NCBI GenBank assembly: GCA_043228905.1
Contig: JBHGNT010000021.1
Span: 11,532,001-11,596,000 of the forward strand
Origin: Azolla caroliniana
Lineage: Eukaryota; Polypodiophyta
Direction of reading: 5' to 3'
DNA: 64,000 nucleotides
Shown here: positions 7,987 to 18,004 of the stretch, piece by piece
How the letters are laid out: the number at the start of each line of letters is the position of its first letter
Position numbering within the stretch: position 1 is the stretch's first letter
Notes under the pieces: generated by a model
Told to the model about the DNA's origin: nothing
The model's input: only the letters and a program-made list of their open reading frames with translations
Databases searched by the model: none
Made by a program: the position numbers and the translations under genes

Positions 7987-10900
7987 AAAGACGACGAGTG
8001 GAACGAGTCGGCGCTAATTGCGGACCGGGTTTGTCCGGATACTTTCGGTGGAAATCAGCAAGAAGATCTTGTGCATTGGCAACATGCTCGACGGGTTCCC
8101 AAGTACGTTCGCTCGGACTATAACCGAGCCAATCGACCAAGTAATAAAGTTTGTTGCGAACAAGTTTGGAATCGAGGATGGCAGCAACTTCATACTCCGG
8201 GCCGGCGTCCAACTCCAGCGGGGGCGGCGGTGGTGTCACACGATCGGGAATGGTGTTTGCTTTATAAGGTTCAAGAAGAGAACAATGGAAAACCGGATGT
8301 ATCTGAAGCTGCGGAGGGAGATCCAGGCGGAAGGTGACATCATTAATCTTCCCCGTAATGCGGAAAGGACCGAGTCGTCGATAATCCAACTTGTCGCACG
8401 GTCGAGTAGTCTTGATGTGACGACGTAAGAGCCATACTCGATCTCCGATGGCAAAAGAGGAGGGAATCCGATGACGATCCGCATAAGTCTTCTGTGTGTG
8501 TTGAGCATGACGAAGGTGAGTAGAGAGATCCATCTGGATCTTGCGTAGCCTCTCCAAATGGTCCTCAGCACAAGGGTTGGTAGGTAGCTCCGGAGTGTCG
8601 ATCACCGACCAGCGAGGATGGAAACCGGTATAAGCGAGAAATGGGGAGACCCGAGTCGAGGAGTGAATAGCATTATTATACGCAAACTCCGCAAAGTGGA
8701 GAATCTCAGCCCAATCGTCCTGTTGATAACTCAGGAAACACCGGAGATATTGCTCCAACGTTTGGTTTGTTCGTTCTGCATGTCCGTCAGTTTGAGGATG
8801 GTAGCCGGAGGAGAGGTTGCAAGAGACCTTGAGCATCCTGAAGAGATGCTGCCAAAATTTGGAGACAAATTGCGGGCCTCGGTCACTGATAATACTGTCT
8901 GGTAGGCCATGATGCCGAAATACCTCACGCATAACAAGAGCGGCGGTTTCCTCGCTAGTGATGGCTTTAGTACATGGCACAAAATGTGCCATCTTCGTAT
9001 ATCGATCGACGACGGTTAGGATAGCATCGAACCCCTTCGAGACCGGCAGATCTGTGATAAAATCAAGACAAATAGACTGCCATGGCTTACTTGGAATTGG
9101 TAAAGGTTCCAACAAGCCATATGGATGGTGTCGTGGCATCTTTGCTCGGCAGCAAGCATCACAGGTCCGAACGTAGTCGTCAACAAAACGGCGCATGTGG
9201 GGCCACCAAAAAGATCGTTGCACTAACTCCAACGTCTTGGTACTACCGAAATGTCCCGCCGTATGGGTGTCGTGACAATGTTGGACGATTTGAAGGCGAC
9301 AAGAGCAATCGGGGACATATACGCGCTTTTTAAAGAATAACAAACCATCATGATATTCGAATTGTCGGTAGTCAATACCTGGTTGTTGAGACTGAGAACA
9401 GGATGCCCGAGAAGTATCAATGTGCGCCAGGATGTCTTGAGCAAAACTATCCGTCTTCAAGGTTGCACGTATGTCATCGGTAATCCGTGAATCCATCGGG
9501 GTGTGAAAAATCCGCGTCGTGTGCAATCGTGTTGGTCCCAAGATTACTTGCTTTTGATTATCAAATGTTGCGTCACCAGGACGAGGTGCAAGATATGAAC
9601 GCCGTGATAGTGCATCTGCTTTTCCTTGCTGCTTCCCCGGTCGATATGTGATTTCGAAGTTGAAACGCGTGAGGAATTGCGCCCACCGAGCTTGTCGTCG
9701 ATTTAGTACGCGAGCGTTCTGAAAATAAGCAAGATTTTTATGATCGCTAAAGACAATGACCTGATGTGGAGAGCCCTCTAAGAAATGCCGCCATTGTACA
9801 AATGAATCCACGATGGCTAATAACTCCTTGTCATGTATTTCGTAGTTGATTTCTGCGACATTGAATTTGCGCGAATGGAAAGCCACCGGATGCAACTCTT
9901 CTTTATCGCCTTGTTGAGAAAGGATGCTACCGAGGGCGAAATCTGATGCGTCGGCCTCCATGATGAATGGTTTGCTTGTATCCACATGAGCTAGAATCGG
10001 TGCTGATGTAAAGGCTTTCTTAAGATGCCGAAAAGCCATATCTGCTTCGATGGACCAAAGGAATGCTTGGCCCTTTTTCGTAAGTTGTGTGAGAGGTAAA
10101 ATAATCTTCGAGTAATCCTGTATAAACTTACGGTAGAAGTTAGCAAAGCCTAGAAAACATTGTACATCTCGTACCGACCGTGGAATTTGCCACTCTAGTA
10201 CAGTTTGGATTTTAGCTGGATCCATGGCGATGCCCTTTGAGGAGATGACGTAGCCTAGAAATTCCACTTGCTTGCAGTCAAAGCTACATTTCTCTAGCTT
10301 GGCATAAAGACCATTCTCGCGGAGTCGCTTTAGTACTAATAGTACATGAGAATCGTGCTCTTCCTGGGTCTTCGAATAAATCAACAAATCATCCAGATAA
10401 ATGATCAAACAGATATCCAAGAGGTCTCTGAATATATCATTTGCCATGTGTTGGAAGACTGCGGGTGCATTGGTTAGGCCAAACGGCATAACAGTATACT
10501 CGAAATGCCCATACTGCGTGCGAAAAGCGGTCTTCCACTCATCTCCCGGTCGGATCCGCACGAGATTATACGCTCCTCGTAGGTCGATTTTAGTAAAAAA
10601 CTTGGCACCATTAACTCGCTCTAAAAGACTTGATATAAGAGGAAGTGCATACCTATTCCGGATGGTGACTTTATTCAATCTGCGGTAATCAACGACAAGA
10701 CGAAGTGAGCCATCTTTCTTCTTGACAAAAAAGATGGGTGCACCGGCCGGAGATTTTGAATGACGGATGAACCCGCTTGCCAAGTTCTCCTCTATGTAGG
10801 CTCGAAGGACTTCTAACTCGGTGGGTGACAAGTTGTAAATTGGTCCCCATGGTGGCTCGGTTCCTGGTTGTAAATCGATGGGACAGTCATAGGGACGGTG

Positions 10901-11569
10901 ATGAGGAAGGGTACCGGCTTTTACCTTGTCAAATACATCGGCATAAGGATGATATTTTGCCGGAAGTTGTATTGAGGAGTCCTTCTTAATAGTGCTAGAA
11001 GGATGTACTGATATGGCAAATAGGAACATTGCCTCCTTGGGTCCTTCTTCGCGTAGTTGATGGAGTGAAATGGTCGAAACTCGGTGAGTTGATTCTTGGG
11101 GTGGTCGATATCGGACTTCTCTTGTTCTCCAATCTATGGCTGGATTATGTAATTCAAGCCAAGGTAATCCTAGGACAATGGGATGCTCTGGACTACTAAT
11201 TATATTAAATGATATTATACACACAAAACTACCTAGGACAACTTGAATGGGTTCTGATTCTTCTACAATATTCCCGGAAGCAATGGAACGACCATCAATG
11301 ACCACTACAGATGCGGGACAAGGAAGTTTTCTTAAGGATATCTGAGAAGCTTGGGCAAAATTTCGATCCATGAAACAGGAATTAGCTCCGGAATCTAAAA
11401 GTGCTAGGACGGGTACTGGGGGAGTACTTTTAGTACTAACAATGACTTGGGCTAGGAACACATTGCTAACTTGCTTGGAAGGAATGGAACCACTAATGGG
11501 CTGTACAGATCTAGGGCTGTTGTCCAACCAAATGGCTCCTATTTTGGCTGGACTCAATCGTTTAACTCT
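7985..11569 (-). CDS. pol: Chromovirus Pol polyprotein (PR-RT-RH-IN-chromodomain)
   Basis: About 1190 aa, open throughout. Counting from the TTG codon at 11557: aspartic protease with LLDSGANS (DSG at 55-57); RT from about 240, with the LRLVVDYRRLNK block and catalytic YLDD at 387-390; RNase H near 530-650 (FIMEADASDFALG); integrase with a His/Cys finger (HCHDTHTAGH, later CDACC) and catalytic core (LDFITDLPVSKGFDAILTVV); then a C-terminal chromodomain near 1110-1165 (EYEVAAILDSKLVRNKLYY, VDWLGYSPSERTWEP). The chromodomain is thought to guide integration to heterochromatin. The frame opens at 11569 after a TGA; there is no ATG near its start, so pol must be made by an unusual step after gag. 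No damage seen; probably functional. Confidence 0.93.
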   Translation of the reverse strand, partial: RVKRLSPAKIGAIWLDNSPRSVQPISGSIPSKQVSNVFLAQVIVSTKSTPPVPVLALLDSGANSCFMDRNFAQASQISLRKLPCPASVVVIDGRSIASGNIVEESEPIQVVLGSFVCIISFNIISSPEHPIVLGLPWLELHNPAIDWRTREVRYRPPQESTHRVSTISLHQLREEGPKEAMFLFAISVHPSSTIKKDSSIQLPAKYHPYADVFDKVKAGTLPHHRPYDCPIDLQPGTEPPWGPIYNLSPTELEVLRAYIEENLASGFIRHSKSPAGAPIFFVKKKDGSLRLVVDYRRLNKVTIRNRYALPLISSLLERVNGAKFFTKIDLRGAYNLVRIRPGDEWKTAFRTQYGHFEYTVMPFGLTNAPAVFQHMANDIFRDLLDICLIIYLDDLLIYSKTQEEHDSHVLLVLKRLRENGLYAKLEKCSFDCKQVEFLGYVISSKGIAMDPAKIQTVLEWQIPRSVRDVQCFLGFANFYRKFIQDYSKIILPLTQLTKKGQAFLWSIEADMAFRHLKKAFTSAPILAHVDTSKPFIMEADASDFALGSILSQQGDKEELHPVAFHSRKFNVAEINYEIHDKELLAIVDSFVQWRHFLEGSPHQVIVFSDHKNLAYFQNARVLNRRQARWAQFLTRFNFEITYRPGKQQGKADALSRRSYLAPRPGDATFDNQKQVILGPTRLHTTRIFHTPMDSRITDDIRATLKTDSFAQDILAHIDTSRASCSQSQQPGIDYRQFEYHDGLLFFKKRVYVPDCSCRLQIVQHCHDTHTAGHFGSTKTLELVQRSFWWPHMRRFVDDYVRTCDACCRAKMPRHHPYGLLEPLPIPSKPWQSICLDFITDLPVSKGFDAILTVVDRYTKMAHFVPCTKAITSEETAALVMREVFRHHGLPDSIISDRGPQFVSKFWQHLFRMLKVSCNLSSGYHPQTDGHAERTNQTLEQYLRCFLSYQQDDWAEILHFAEFAYNNAIHSSTRVSPFLAYTGFHPRWSVIDTPELPTNPCAEDHLERLRKIQMDLSTHLRHAQHTQKTYADRHRIPSSFAIGDRVWLLRRHIKTTRPCDKLDYRRLGPFRITGKINDVTFRLDLPPQLQIHPVFHCSLLEPYKANTIPDRVTPPPPPLELDAGPEYEVAAILDSKLVRNKLYYLVDWLGYSPSERTWEPVEHVANAQDLLADFHRKYPDKPGPQLAPTRSTRRL

Positions 11570-11573
11570 TCAT

Positions 11574-12713
11574 CTAATTGACTAAGGATTTCAAATTTAT
11601 TTGAGATATACTTGGGCTATTAGTACTATGAATACTATCTGACACTCTATTAGTACTATTAATACTATCAGACACTCCGAAGGGAAGAATTGACTCGGGT
11701 TTAGTACAGGCGACGATTTGATTTACCTGTCTTCTTGGCCTATGGGGACAATTGATGGCGATATGTCCTAGTCCACCGCAATAAAGACATAATCGATTGG
11801 CACGTCGTCGTTGCTTTTCTTCTTCCGATAACGGGCCGCGTCGACGCATGGTATCGATCTCCATCGGTGTCGAAGTATTTGCTTGAGGTATGTCTCGTGC
11901 AAACGGTTTAGCCGCGACTGCGGCGTAAGTGGGCTCTGGCCTAGAGCGTGGTATCTGTAATTGACGTTCTGAACGCCGTTCAAAAAGGCGGTTGTCACAT
12001 CGAACTGCTCGACTGATTGCCTCCGTAAGAGACTTTGGTTCTTCGGGGAAAGTTAGAAGTAGATCTTTGACATCGTTTCGCAAGCCATAGCGAAACTGCT
12101 CCATTAGTGCTTGATCATCCCAGGGTATATCTGAAGCAAGTAGGCGGAAATCCGCCGCGTAGGCAGAGGCTGGACGATCGCCTTGACGCAATCGCCGGAT
12201 CTTGTTGATCGCCGTCCTGATGCTGTCGGTGTCTCCAAAGCAGGCTTTAAACTCACCAATAAAATCTTCAAAGTTATTAAGTAAGGGTGATTGTTTTTCT
12301 AGAAGCGGAGCAAACCATGCCAAGGCTGAGCCGCTAAGTAGCGTGCCTATTAGGCCGACTCGAGATGCATCAGTGGGATATCGGGAAGGATGCATCTGGA
12401 TGACTAAGCGTACCTGATTAAGGAATCCCCGGAATTGCGAACGCGTTCCATCAAATTTCACAGGAAGTCCAATCTTGGGCTCTTTATGAAATCCTTGGGG
12501 ACTGGATCCTTGTTGTTGCAACGCTGCTTCGAGTTGTTGTACCCGTAACGCTAACTCCCCATGTTGTTGCTGCGTTTGTTGTTTTTCCAGAGCGATTTGT
12601 TGCAGATCCCCTATCAGCCGTTGGTTTTCTTGTTCCAGGGCAACAAACTTTTCTTTTAGGCACTGTAGCTCGGAGAAAACGGATTGGTATTCTTGGGCGC
12701 TAACAGTAGCCAT
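11574..12713 (-). CDS. gag: Chromovirus Gag
   Basis: 379 aa from an ATG at 12713, about 70 bases inside the 5' LTR. Residues 12-70 are a Glu/Gln/Leu-rich coiled coil (SELQCLKEKFVALEQENQR and a QQ-rich run). The capsid part follows (PKIGLPVKFDGTRSQFRGFL; then SGSALAWFAPLLE, a hallmark of sushi/fungal-type Gag). A CCHC zinc knuckle lies near 316-329 (CLYCGGLGHIAINC). Gag packages the element RNA into virus-like particles in the cytoplasm. The stop TAG (11576-11574) is followed at once by ATG, and pol lies in the +1 frame. Confidence 0.93.
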   Translation of the reverse strand: MATVSAQEYQSVFSELQCLKEKFVALEQENQRLIGDLQQIALEKQQTQQQHGELALRVQQLEAALQQQGSSPQGFHKEPKIGLPVKFDGTRSQFRGFLNQVRLVIQMHPSRYPTDASRVGLIGTLLSGSALAWFAPLLEKQSPLLNNFEDFIGEFKACFGDTDSIRTAINKIRRLRQGDRPASAYAADFRLLASDIPWDDQALMEQFRYGLRNDVKDLLLTFPEEPKSLTEAISRAVRCDNRLFERRSERQLQIPRSRPEPTYAAVAAKPFARDIPQANTSTPMEIDTMRRRGPLSEEEKQRRRANRLCLYCGGLGHIAINCPHRPRRQVNQIVACTKPESILPFGVSDSINSTNRVSDSIHSTNSPSISQINLKSLVN

Positions 12714-12765
12714 AGTATAGGGAAAAGGGTAGGAGGATGAGGGAGAGTGACAAGTAGGCTAGAGG

Positions 12766-12782
12766 AAAAAATTGGTTCAAAC
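12766..12782 (-). promoter_or_regulatory. Candidate self-priming primer-binding site
   Basis: Directly after the 5' LTR the minus strand reads GTTTGAACCAATTTTTT, which is not a tRNA 3' end complement (no TGG start). Its TTGAACCAATTT is the perfect 12-nt complement of AAATTGGTTCAA in the LTR (minus strand, 13004-12993), about 33 bases after the TATA box, where the mRNA should begin. This is the arrangement of Tf1-type self-priming. Confidence 0.6.
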
Positions 12783-13215
12783 TGTTAGGAATAGTACTAA
12801 AACAGAGATGGAATTAGTACTAAGAACAACAGTACTATTAGTACTAAGAGGACGGGACTGCGTAAGATTCCCGAGAGGGGAAGTGAGAAGAGGAGAGAGA
12901 GAGAGATAACGAGAATGAAAGAGATGATGACAGCGGTTATATATATTATGTGAAAAGATAAGTACAAGCGGCTAAGAGGCTTAAGACTGGTGTTGAACCA
13001 ATTTGGTTCAAAACAATGCCTTGTGCCTCCTTTTATAGTGTTTTTAGGAATAATCCTGAAACTTCTAGAATGTTCCAGAGAGATCTGGAATATACATCAA
13101 TTTTCTATGATAAAATATAAATGAAAATAATATCCTACAAAATACAATTCATAATCTAATGGTAAGAGCTCGACCCATGTAGCATAAAGTCATGGGTTCG
13201 AGTCTTGCCATGACA
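12783..13215 (-). mobile_element. Chromovirus 5' LTR, 433 bp
   Basis: Identical to 7541-7973 at a constant offset of 5242. This copy drives transcription of gag-pol: TATA at about 13038-13029 (minus), heat-shock elements at 13058-13080, presumed mRNA start near 13004. Confidence 0.95.
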
Positions 13216-13220
13216 CCTGC
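13216..13220. repeat. Target-site duplication CCTGC (right)
   Basis: Exact copy of 7536-7540. Confidence 0.95.
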
Positions 13221-14379
13221 CACTCTTCGCGTGGAATTGTTCTTCGGACCATTGGCTTCGACGTTGGTCGTGACGGCCGCCCCTTCTCCTTCCTTGGGGT
13301 TTTACGCTGGACGTCTGTGCTGGGTGTCAGGCATAAAACTGTAAACCACTGAGGCATGCGGGCGGCACTCTTGGTAACTCTACTACTAGATGGCTGAGAA
13401 GCCAATCCATCTTCAGTTTTTTCTCGCTTAACACATTGATAATGCTAGTATCATATTGCCAACAAAAATCGGCTTCCCATTTTGCACCCCTTGCAACTGA
13501 TCCCTTAGTGTGATTCCAGTGATCTACCCCCAATCGATTTTTTCCCCTTCGTATGTTGCTATAATGAACCCTGCTTGTTTGGGCATGCAGTAGGAGCGTG
13601 GACTTACACATGCGACTTCTAACAAAAACTTTGCCACTTCTTGAAAAAATTCGTCATTCTCCCCCTGTGTTCGGTAGGCTTTTGCCGATGGAGAGTATTC
13701 CCTGAAATACGATTGCAGAATGTCAACTTTGAGGGTATCCATTCCATTATACCTTTCTCTTTTCAAATTCAAGAATCGATGTACCTATTTATTGGTTATT
13801 TTGTCGATGTTGATTCTCATGATGATGTCTTCGACATGTGGGTGAGGTTCTACGTCTGGTACTCATGGGTACCCTTCTAAGCATTTCAACTGCAGCTATT
13901 GCCATAATCACTTAGACACTTGAATTGGCATTACGTCTATTTCGTCTTCGTAACTAAGGTCATTGTTGTCAGCGCTTGACTGAGAAAGCCCGAATGCTCA
14001 TGTGCTCTATTGCTGTTTATTCCATGCGGTGTTTTGTTCTTGGCGAGTGCTTTGTATAACGACGCTTCACGCTCTATTCACATGTAGACTTCTATGTTTT
14101 TCTATAACAAAGAATGTAGCCAGAGGAGTTTTTGTGGAAAGTTGGGCCATTTTCGAGATACAACGTTATAAATAGAATTTGCTATTATTAGCTCTTTAAT
14201 GACCACCACTCATAATGAATAATAAATCATTAGCATGCCTGTCCATTTATAGTCTAAAATGGAAAGTACCAAGAAGTAATGACGACAAGATTGATTTTTT
14301 TGTTAATTTTCTACCACAATGATTTATTTTTATTTTTATTAAATAACACTAATATTTACAATAATGTCCTCATCACCAA
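13221..14379. other. Unassigned stretch, possible broken minus-strand ORF
   Basis: The minus-strand ORF 13772-13524 (82 aa; DILQSYFREYSPSAKAYRTQ, FFQEVAKFLLEV) and the overlapping ORF 13611-13327 in another frame look like one reading frame with a shift. I do not recognise it. A decayed retroelement ORF or a cellular fragment are both possible. From about 13880 to 14370 the DNA is AT-rich with no supported feature; the 3' LTR of the next element should be here but is not visible. Confidence 0.35.
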
Positions 14380-16205
14380 CTTACGATGTAGTCGGCGGAC
14401 TACCCGTGTCGGCGCTTTGTTTAAATGGATTTGGCGGGGTCGGTCCTTGACATGGCTTGAGTTGGAGTCCGTTGACCCATTTTGGCAAGATCTCCCCAGC
14501 TAATGTGCCAACTTGATATGTACCATTATTGTTGTCGATGATCTAGTACGGGCCGGTCCATTGAATCTTAGCTTTCCCGGCATTGAACCCATCTTTGTTT
14601 GAAAAACCAATACTAGCTTGCCGACTTCAAACATCTTTTCTTTATTGTGTTTGTATCCTTAGTTCGCCTTTGTTTCTTTTCTAACTGACACATCGCTTGC
14701 AAACCGACTCTCCTCCAGCAACAACAATTGTTCCTTTCTGACTTCTCCTCATCCAGTCGTTCAGTTACTTGTATACTCAATATTGGAATTTGAAATTCAA
14801 TCGGCATAACTACATCGAATCCGAACGCCATTCGGAATGGAGTCGACTTGATCATTGTTTTGTAAGTGGTGCGATAAGCCCTATAAAGAGCACTATGCAG
14901 CTTTTGATCCTATTTTGTTCGATTCACATTGACTATCTTCCTCATAATCATCTACAATGTCTTATGGTTGATTCGGCCAACCCATTGGCTTGTGGATAAT
15001 ACAAAGTACTCCTTTTATGCACAACTGCATAATAAGTTGACAGTTCATGAACAATTTTGTTAACAAAATGGGTACCCTGATCACTTACTAACTTGATTGG
15101 GCAACCGAATCAACACCATATTATTCATAAAGAAAATTCGCTATCCACGCTATTGTATTATCATGAAGCGCTTTGGCTTCGACCCATTTCGTGCAGTAGT
15201 CGGTAGCGACTATGATATACCTATTGCTTGTTCTTGTTGCCGCAAGTTTGAATGATATTTTAGAGGTGAATATGCCGGACTGGTGCCATGGTTTTGTTAA
15301 GTAAATTGTGAATGGCAAATCATACAATGAGTACGCAAACTACATTCCATCGTAGAATGCTCCGTATTGAGACACGTAGTGCATTGCACGGCTCGTCGGA
15401 ATCTTAACTCTTCTTCCACTGCAGGTAAAGACCTGTGTAATGCTGCCATAGTCATAGTGTTATTGCTTTGGGTTCTATCCATTGCTAGTGCTTTATCAAT
15501 CTCTTTCTCTAGTGATTGATTCTTGAAATCAAACAAAGTTTAAAGCTTTTTGGAGTGGCTCACGCAATGCCTTCAAGAATATGCCTTTCAGCTCTTCCTC
15601 TGAAATTGGTCGCACAATGTAGAGATGAAAGATTCTGAAATCGAATGACAAACTGCAGCACTATTTTATGAGGCTCCTAATATGCCACATAAAACTGACT
15701 AATTAGATCTTTCTATGCGATTTGTCGATGAATTAATAGAATGAATTTTGTAGTTAATAGTTCGAAAGATTCGAATGCCCTCGGCCCATTCTGGGCATAC
15801 CAATTCGCCAACGGCCCATTGAGCGATAATACAAACTTGGTAATTTTAGACTTTTCTTCCTCCATAGCCGACAATTGTCATGAAACATGGTTCACCTGCC
15901 ATGTTGCAAGAAAATTGCACACATGCACTTCCACATCGGCTGCATCCCGATACTTTGATCCTCTTCCCAAATGTTGTAAAAATACCTTTGATCGGACTGC
16001 TCCTCATCCGAGTTACTATAAGTTAGATCGAGAATTGCACTCCATTCCCCTTTAGCTTCTTGTTGGATCTGGTTAACAACTTCCCAACTCTCAATAATAC
16101 CACCTTTTGCAAGCCGAGTCTTCGATCTCGTGCATGGTCTTTTGCTGCCTACAATTCGCTCTGGACTAGACGACATCCATTCCTCTTGTTCTCTGCCTAT
16201 AGTAG
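14380..16205 (-). pseudogene. Tat/Athila-like Ty3/gypsy remnant: gag and integrase only
   Basis: From right to left on the minus strand: Gag N-terminus at 16272-15892 (RPCTRSKTRLAKGGI; EDQSIGMQPMWKCMCAIF), Gag body in broken frames, a Cys/His cluster at about 15420-15300 ([20 protein letters not shown]), then directly integrase at 15327-15121 ([18 protein letters not shown]) and its C-terminal part at 14855-14613 (TPFRMAFGFDVVMPIEFQIP, then QVTERLDEEKSE). Protease, RT and RNase H are deleted. Stops and shifts abound. Integrase wording fits the non-chromodomain plant gypsy group (Tat/Athila/Ogre). Confidence 0.75.
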
Positions 16206-16222
16206 ATGTAACACGGCGTGCC
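16206..16222 (-). promoter_or_regulatory. Primer-binding site, TGGCACGCC type
   Basis: The minus strand reads TGGCACGCCGTGTTAC shortly after the LTR end. It resembles the TGGCACGCCCGGTGGGAC site common in Tat/Ogre-group gypsy elements, with changes in its second half. Confidence 0.6.
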
Positions 16223-16231
16223 AAAATATTG

Positions 16232-16750
16232 TGTTGATTTACCGACAGTCGACTGTTGTATCTGATAGACACAATAAGTTAAATGTTCTATCAAGATGAT
16301 TGTGGTTGGAAATTGGATTGCTATACTCAGAACTTGATATACAAAGAACACTACTTTTATTGCTAAGTACTTGATGATCGACTATTCAGCTTAATATGGT
16401 TAATTAGCAAATGCGTTAATCAGAAGTTCAACATAGACACAGAATAGTTAAGCGTACAATATGATATAGCCAACACAGCAGAGAACTAACTACTAGCTTA
16501 TATTAAACCAAAAATAGAACGATAAAATAAAAATGCGTTTGGTCCCTTTTTATAGGTGATTGAGAGTCTCTCTTCCAAGATTTACTTTGGAAAGAACAAT
16601 AACAAAATTGTTTTAACTAATTCTATTTTTTCTACTTGGAAAAAATCATATTATATTTCCTTCTGTCTTCCGACTCCGACTCCGACTCGTTTCCACACTT
16701 GTCTGACTCCGACCTTCCTATCCTGGGTAGTCGGCCAGCTAACACTAACA
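16232..16750 (-). mobile_element. 5' LTR of the Tat/Athila-like element, about 519 bp
   Basis: Plus-strand ends are TGTTGATTT and CTAACACTAACA (TG...CA). It sits between the primer site and a copia LTR that it interrupts at 16751. No second copy is found on the left, so target duplications cannot be tested. Confidence 0.65.
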
Positions 16751-16940
16751 TTGTAAAGGGTGTCTTCGAGTAAAAAAGAGTTCCAAAGAAGAGAATAAGA
16801 GAGAACTTCCATTGAAGCTTAATTTGTGTCTATCTTCTACCTTCCTCCTCCTTCTTCTTCTTGCATAACTATGTTGTTTGTTGTACACATCTTTCCTTGC
16901 AAGTCCTTATCATAGTTTTCATCTAGCATAGTACAACAAG
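16751..16940 (+). mobile_element. 3' part of a copia LTR, cut by a gypsy
   Basis: A pyrimidine-rich LTR tail ending GTACAACA, followed after two bases by a primer site at 16941-16953 (TGGTATTAGAGAG). The 5' part was displaced by the gypsy LTR ending at 16750. Confidence 0.65.
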
Positions 16941-17847
16941 TGGTATTAGAGAGATCTTGTTGTCTAGTGATGACAAATAGCACAAAAACTAAGAAGAGAA
17001 GTCATCTAGCTGAGAGAAAAAGACAAGGTCAACAACATCTACTTCCAACAAAAAGAATCGCGACACAATCTGACACAATTATGGAAATCCAGAAGTTTGA
17101 CAGGAAGAATTTCACCCTTTGGAAGGAAATGATGTAGCAGGATGTCCTCATCATCCGATGGCAGATTGAAGCCATTCGGCATAGCACTAAGCCTGCTTCA
17201 ATGTCAACAGAAGAATGGCGATCTATGGACGAAATAGCTAGATCGATCAATCGAATGCACCTGGCTAAAAACATCTATTTCAGTATGGCAAAGGAGACAA
17301 CTGCATTCTCTTTGTGGGAGAATCTACAAGCGGTGTATGAGAAGAAATCCTCCTCACCAAAGTTCATATTGATTCAACAGTTATTCAACATGAAGATGAG
17401 AGAGATGGATCCAGCAAGCTCCCACTTCAACACCTTAAGTGGGTGTTATTTGAACTCTCCTCCCAACGGATTAACTTCGAAGGAATAGGTAAAGCCCTTG
17501 CTCTCTTTTCGAGCTTGCTGGCGAGTTGGGAGGTATTCTCCATGACTTTTGTCAACAACAGTTCGAATCTAAATCTAGATGAGACAATGAAACAAGTCCT
17601 CTCTGAGGAAATTCGGTGAAAATCGATGGGACTCACCATTAATGAGTCGGCAGAAGCCCACCATTCGATCAACTTGATCGAACAATCCAATTGATTGAGA
17701 GAACAAGTCAAAAGAATCGGTAAAAACTCCAGTCGACCAAGAAAGAGGACAACAAAGAATAGACGACCAAGTGATTTCTGCACCCATTACAGAAAAATTG
17801 GTCACAATGTTTTGAACTGCTTATCGATTAAAAGAAAGGAGAGGGGT
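16941..17847 (+). pseudogene. Ty1/copia gag with primer-binding site
   Basis: The primer site TGGTATTAGAGAG leads into Gag: IMEIQKFDRKNFTLWKEMM, a stop, then at 17201-17488 STEEWRSMDEIARSINRMH and ENLQAVYEKKSSSPKFIL, in the style of the UBN2 Gag of copia elements. After a frameshift it reaches a zinc knuckle at about 17780-17820 (CTHYRKIGHNVLNC; one Cys lost). It is cut at 17847 by the LTR of the minus-strand gypsy. No pol of this element is found to the right. Confidence 0.75.
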
Positions 17848-17962
17848 TGACGATTCGAGTGGTGTTGAGGAAATCCTTGCATGTTCGCGAAATGAAGCAG
17901 GACCACCGAGGTCCTGGACTGGAAGGAATCAAAGTTTTTAGCAACGTAAGCGAGAAAGTATT

Positions 17963-18004
<42 letters not shown>

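Larger units (their letters stand above)
7541..13215 (-). mobile_element. Complete Ty3/gypsy chromovirus (Tf1/sushi-like), 5675 bp
   Basis: Two LTRs of 433 bp (7541-7973 and 12783-13215) that I find identical base for base by eye, flanked by the 5-bp target duplication CCTGC (7536-7540 and 13216-13220). Between them on the minus strand are gag (12713-11574) and pol (11569-7985), both open, with a polypurine tract at the left LTR. The order protease, RT, RNase H, integrase, chromodomain defines Ty3/gypsy chromoviruses. The Gag and pol wording resembles elements of fungi and vertebrates rather than the usual plant chromovirus clades; this is recognition from memory, not a search. Identical LTRs imply a very recent insertion. 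Confidence 0.95.

Noticed and set aside
8018-8428. Plus-strand ORFs inside the chromovirus (also 10401, 11370, 12202)
   Set aside because: Shadows of the intact minus-strand gag-pol.
7541-13215. Recent transfer of the chromovirus from a fungus, or contamination
   Set aside because: A decayed relative with the same LTR layout sits in the same window at 54497-55340, so the lineage has been resident for long; older transfer cannot be judged from sequence alone.
16556-16756. Short plus ORFs in the Tat/Athila-like LTR
   Set aside because: Lies wholly in the LTR; low-complexity Thr/Pro/Ser translation.
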